Below are positions 5,136 through 7,407 of a DNA stretch of 7,407 nucleotides, in pieces; the first letter of the stretch is position 1; the number at the start of each line of letters is the position of its first letter. Position numbers and translations under genes: made by a program. Below the pieces are notes generated by a model, which was not told the DNA's origin, did not search any database, and saw only the letters and a program-made list of their open reading frames with translations. This DNA comes from CAZDYP01 sp964509505 (GTDB lineage Bacteria > Chloroflexota > Anaerolineae > JACRMK01), in NCBI GenBank assembly GCA_964509505.1, contig CAZDYP010000212.1, positions 1 through 7,407 on the forward strand, in the 5' to 3' direction.

Positions 5136-7407
5136 TACTCTACCGGCACGCCGTGCGCCTCGAGCCATTGCTTCACAGTTTCCAAGTGGGTTGCATCCAC
5201 AATGGCGGCAGCGGCGTCGCCTGCAAAGGGTTTGAGGTGAGCGGCAACAGTTGGGTCGTTCATCAACTTGTGCAGCAGCTCCGCGCTTTGCAGACGAATC
5301 ACGACAAGTTGCTCGATGCGCGCCGAACCATAAAATTGGCCCCATTGCTTGAGCTTCTGTTGCCAAGCGGGAGGCAACGCGCCATGATGCCATTTCGTCC
5401 AACGCGCGAGGATGTCATCTAGCGATTCACCCGCTGCGCGGTTCGCTTTCACGACGGCTTCGGTGAGATATAATCCATCGGGACGACGCTCGACATGCTG
5501 CTCCAGCTCCCGTAACAAGAAAATGTTCGGGATAGAATGGAGCAGTTGAATTTTACCCTGCTCATCTAAGACCAGCGCATGGCTCGCCTCGTCGTATGTC
5601 GTCGCTTGCCCCAGCGCCGTATGCGGCGATGGAGGCTGGCAGGTGAGAGCAGGCAGTTGTCCGCGCGCGAACAACTCTTGGAGGATACGTTCGCGCGCCT
5701 CGTCGTCGTGATGCACGATGGCGACATAGGGCAGCGGACGCCCACGCCACCACGGCGCGAGGTCGGGTATGGCGGCCAGCTCGTCCAACAATGCGGCGTC
5801 GTGGGTGTGCAAGAGCGATACGCGCTTGCGTATCGTGATGCGTTCGAACCCCTGCGCCCAATCTTCGAGCGAGCGATGCACGTTTTGCGGCAAAGGCGTG
5901 GTGGTCGCCTGCGTCAAGAAATCAATCACAGCTTGCGCCGTTAGTCCATTTTGGGTTGCGCGATAGAATGACTCGCGTGAGAGATGATATTCCATCACCC
6001 GGTCCGCTTTTACACGGTCTGCGAAGCGGTCGAGCATGGCCAGCGTTTGTTCAGCAATTGGTTCGAGCGCGAAGATCTGAAAGTTGGGCTGCACGACGAC
6101 GCGCCCACTCAGCGCGGTGGTGTCATCCAACGGCGGTTGCGCAGCCAGCCCAAACAGGTAAGCGCCCACCGGCGTGAGCTGGAACGCGACGACCTGTTCG
6201 TGACGATAGCCTAACGAGACGAGACCAAGCCAATGCAACGGCTCTTGTATCAGGTTACGAATGAACTCGGCTTCAACTTTTTCCCATCCCTCGCTTTCGT
6301 CGCCCACAGGAAAGCCCCAACCGAGCGGATTGTGATAATAATAGTATGGATTGATGGCGCCGAAGTCTTTGCGCTCGCGCGGAAACAAAAATTCATAGTT
6401 CAGCGCGCGCGCTTTTTTCACCAAGTCATCAAGTGACAACCACCCGTCGCGCACATGCTCGGCGAGTAGATTTAGCAACCATTGCCGCGCTTTGGCGACC
6501 AACACCACAGCGCGCGGCGAGCGATTGCCATTTGTTTGTGGTTCGATGGGCAAATGTAACAATTCGTTCCACTGTGTAGCTTTCTTCCAGGCTTCAAACA
6601 AGCGGTCGGTGCGGCGCATCAATGAATAGCTCCAAAAATCGCTTGCGCTGCTTGAGACCATGAGTTGGGTAGCATCCGACTTCAGTAAACCCGCTTCTTC
6701 CATCACAATGCGAATGAAATTCAGACGCGACAGGTCTGCTTCATCGCGCGCCATTTTCAAGTCGCTTTTGGCAATCAGCATGTCGTTGAGCTTGAGCAGA
6801 TGCCGTTTGGGCACCAAGCCCGTAACCGTGAGCAAGACCTCATGCTCGCGCACGTAGTTCCAATACAGATACACGTCACGCTGAAAGTTGGAAGCGAGGC
6901 CTTCGGTCGTGCGCTCAAACCCGTCGGCGTCCATCGTTTGTAAGGGGCGCCCCAAGCCACTAAGGGCTTTCATAATTTCGCTGGGGATGACGAGCGGCAT
7001 ATCGTGGCGCGTCAAGGCGTCGGGTGTGTCAATGACGAAAGCGCGCAGGAAGACTAGCCCGTGTTGCAAGAGAGGCCAGAGTAGATCGGCGAAGAACGGT
7101 TGATGCGGGTCGCGCATTTCAGGTTGAGGGGGTTGCCAACTACGCGGTTGTGGTTTCAACACACCGCCCCGCTCTAATTCCATCAACAAGCCCAGCGTGG
7201 TGGCGCGTCCGCCTTTGGTCTGCAAGCGCTCGAAGATTTTTTGCGTCAAGGGCGTCATGGCCTGCACCAGCTCGGTGATGATTTGGGGATTGCAGAGACG
7301 CGCGAAGAGCGTCTCGATCAACTGCGCCTTGCGCGTGTGATTGGGTAGTTTGTGCGCGCGCGCGATGCGTTGCAGCGCGTTTTTATTGAGATTGTTGAGA
7401 AAGTAGG
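5135..7407 (-). CDS. XPB/Ssl2 N-terminal-domain (Helicase_C_3-like) protein, 5' partial
   Basis: This large cytoplasmic protein continues past the right edge. Upstream of the in-frame TTG at 7321 the frame stays open for 28 more codons to 7405, giving at least 756 residues. That edge-encoded stretch (LQRIARAHKLPNHTRKAQLI) looks like a SAP/HeH-type helix-turn-helix that belongs to the protein, so the TTG is not the start. Numbering from the TTG as residue 1, a winged-helix-like region lies near 14-55. The XPB/Ssl2 helicase N-terminal-like domain (the 'Helicase_C_3' family) lies near 406-515, with VVVQPNFQIFAL (408-419), a YHLSRES strand-helix (445-451), NGLTAQAVIDFL (458-469) and PLPQNVHRSLEDWA (476-489). 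No Walker A, DEAD/DEAH or other helicase ATPase motif is visible, so it is not itself a helicase. Family members in mycobacteria lie next to the XPB helicase gene. Here the downstream partner is an amidase. The molecular role is unknown; a DNA- or transcription-linked accessory role is inferred. Confidence 0.8.
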   Translation of the reverse strand, partial: YFLNNLNKNALQRIARAHKLPNHTRKAQLIETLFARLCNPQIITELVQAMTPLTQKIFERLQTKGGRATTLGLLMELERGGVLKPQPRSWQPPQPEMRDPHQPFFADLLWPLLQHGLVFLRAFVIDTPDALTRHDMPLVIPSEIMKALSGLGRPLQTMDADGFERTTEGLASNFQRDVYLYWNYVREHEVLLTVTGLVPKRHLLKLNDMLIAKSDLKMARDEADLSRLNFIRIVMEEAGLLKSDATQLMVSSSASDFWSYSLMRRTDRLFEAWKKATQWNELLHLPIEPQTNGNRSPRAVVLVAKARQWLLNLLAEHVRDGWLSLDDLVKKARALNYEFLFPRERKDFGAINPYYYYHNPLGWGFPVGDESEGWEKVEAEFIRNLIQEPLHWLGLVSLGYRHEQVVAFQLTPVGAYLFGLAAQPPLDDTTALSGRVVVQPNFQIFALEPIAEQTLAMLDRFADRVKADRVMEYHLSRESFYRATQNGLTAQAVIDFLTQATTTPLPQNVHRSLEDWAQGFERITIRKRVSLLHTHDAALLDELAAIPDLAPWWRGRPLPYVAIVHHDDEARERILQELFARGQLPALTCQPPSPHTALGQATTYDEASHALVLDEQGKIQLLHSIPNIFLLRELEQHVERRPDGLYLTEAVVKANRAAGESLDDILARWTKWHHGALPPAWQQKLKQWGQFYGSARIEQLVVIRLQSAELLHKLMNDPTVAAHLKPFAGDAAAAIVDATHLETVKQWLEAHGVPVE

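Noticed and set aside
7351..7364. Alternating pyrimidine-purine run (possible Z-DNA)
   Set aside because: It is only 14 nt, lies within coding sequence, and is explained by GC-rich Ala/Arg codons.

Overview
The window is chromosomal bacterial DNA of moderately high GC content. It shows no sign of a plasmid, phage or insertion sequence. The likeliest source is a member of the Chloroflexota (Anaerolineae-like). This is an inference from three things: the near-leaderless extended -10 promoter, the short-period degenerate repeats and double-hairpin palindrome between genes, and a large XPB/Ssl2-N-terminal-domain protein of a kind common in Actinobacteria and Chloroflexota.

The left half (1-3621, + strand) is part of a surface or exopolysaccharide locus. 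It starts with a repeat-rich leader: a double hairpin at 17-64 and five heptamers at 94-128 that run almost into the first gene. Next come a GT2 glycosyltransferase with C-terminal membrane segments (136-1173) and a 163-bp intergenic region filled with 8-nt-period pyrimidine-rich repeats. A second GT2 enzyme of the rhamnosyltransferase-like type follows (1337-2233). Its stop overlaps the start of a WcaJ/EpsE-type polyprenyl-phosphate sugar-1-phosphate transferase (2230-3621). The last enzyme would load the first sugar phosphate onto undecaprenyl phosphate at the inner face of the membrane. The two GT2 enzymes would then extend the lipid-linked chain. No flippase, polymerase or export gene lies inside the window.

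A perfect 17-bp inverted repeat (3657-3699) sits between the two convergent transcription units and is a good bidirectional terminator.

The right half (3749-7407, - strand) is a two-gene operon read leftward. The upstream gene is a large XPB/Ssl2 N-terminal-domain protein without ATPase motifs, whose 5' end lies beyond the right edge of the window. Twelve bases after its stop comes an amidase-signature hydrolase with an intact Lys-Ser-Ser triad and a good Shine-Dalgarno sequence.

I found no RNA genes, CRISPR array, transposon or clearly new system. The most notable points are the short-period repeats in the glycosyltransferase intergenic regions, the pairing of an ATPase-less XPB-N protein with an amidase, and the fact that the large right-hand gene is truncated by the window and does not start at the in-frame TTG at 7321.
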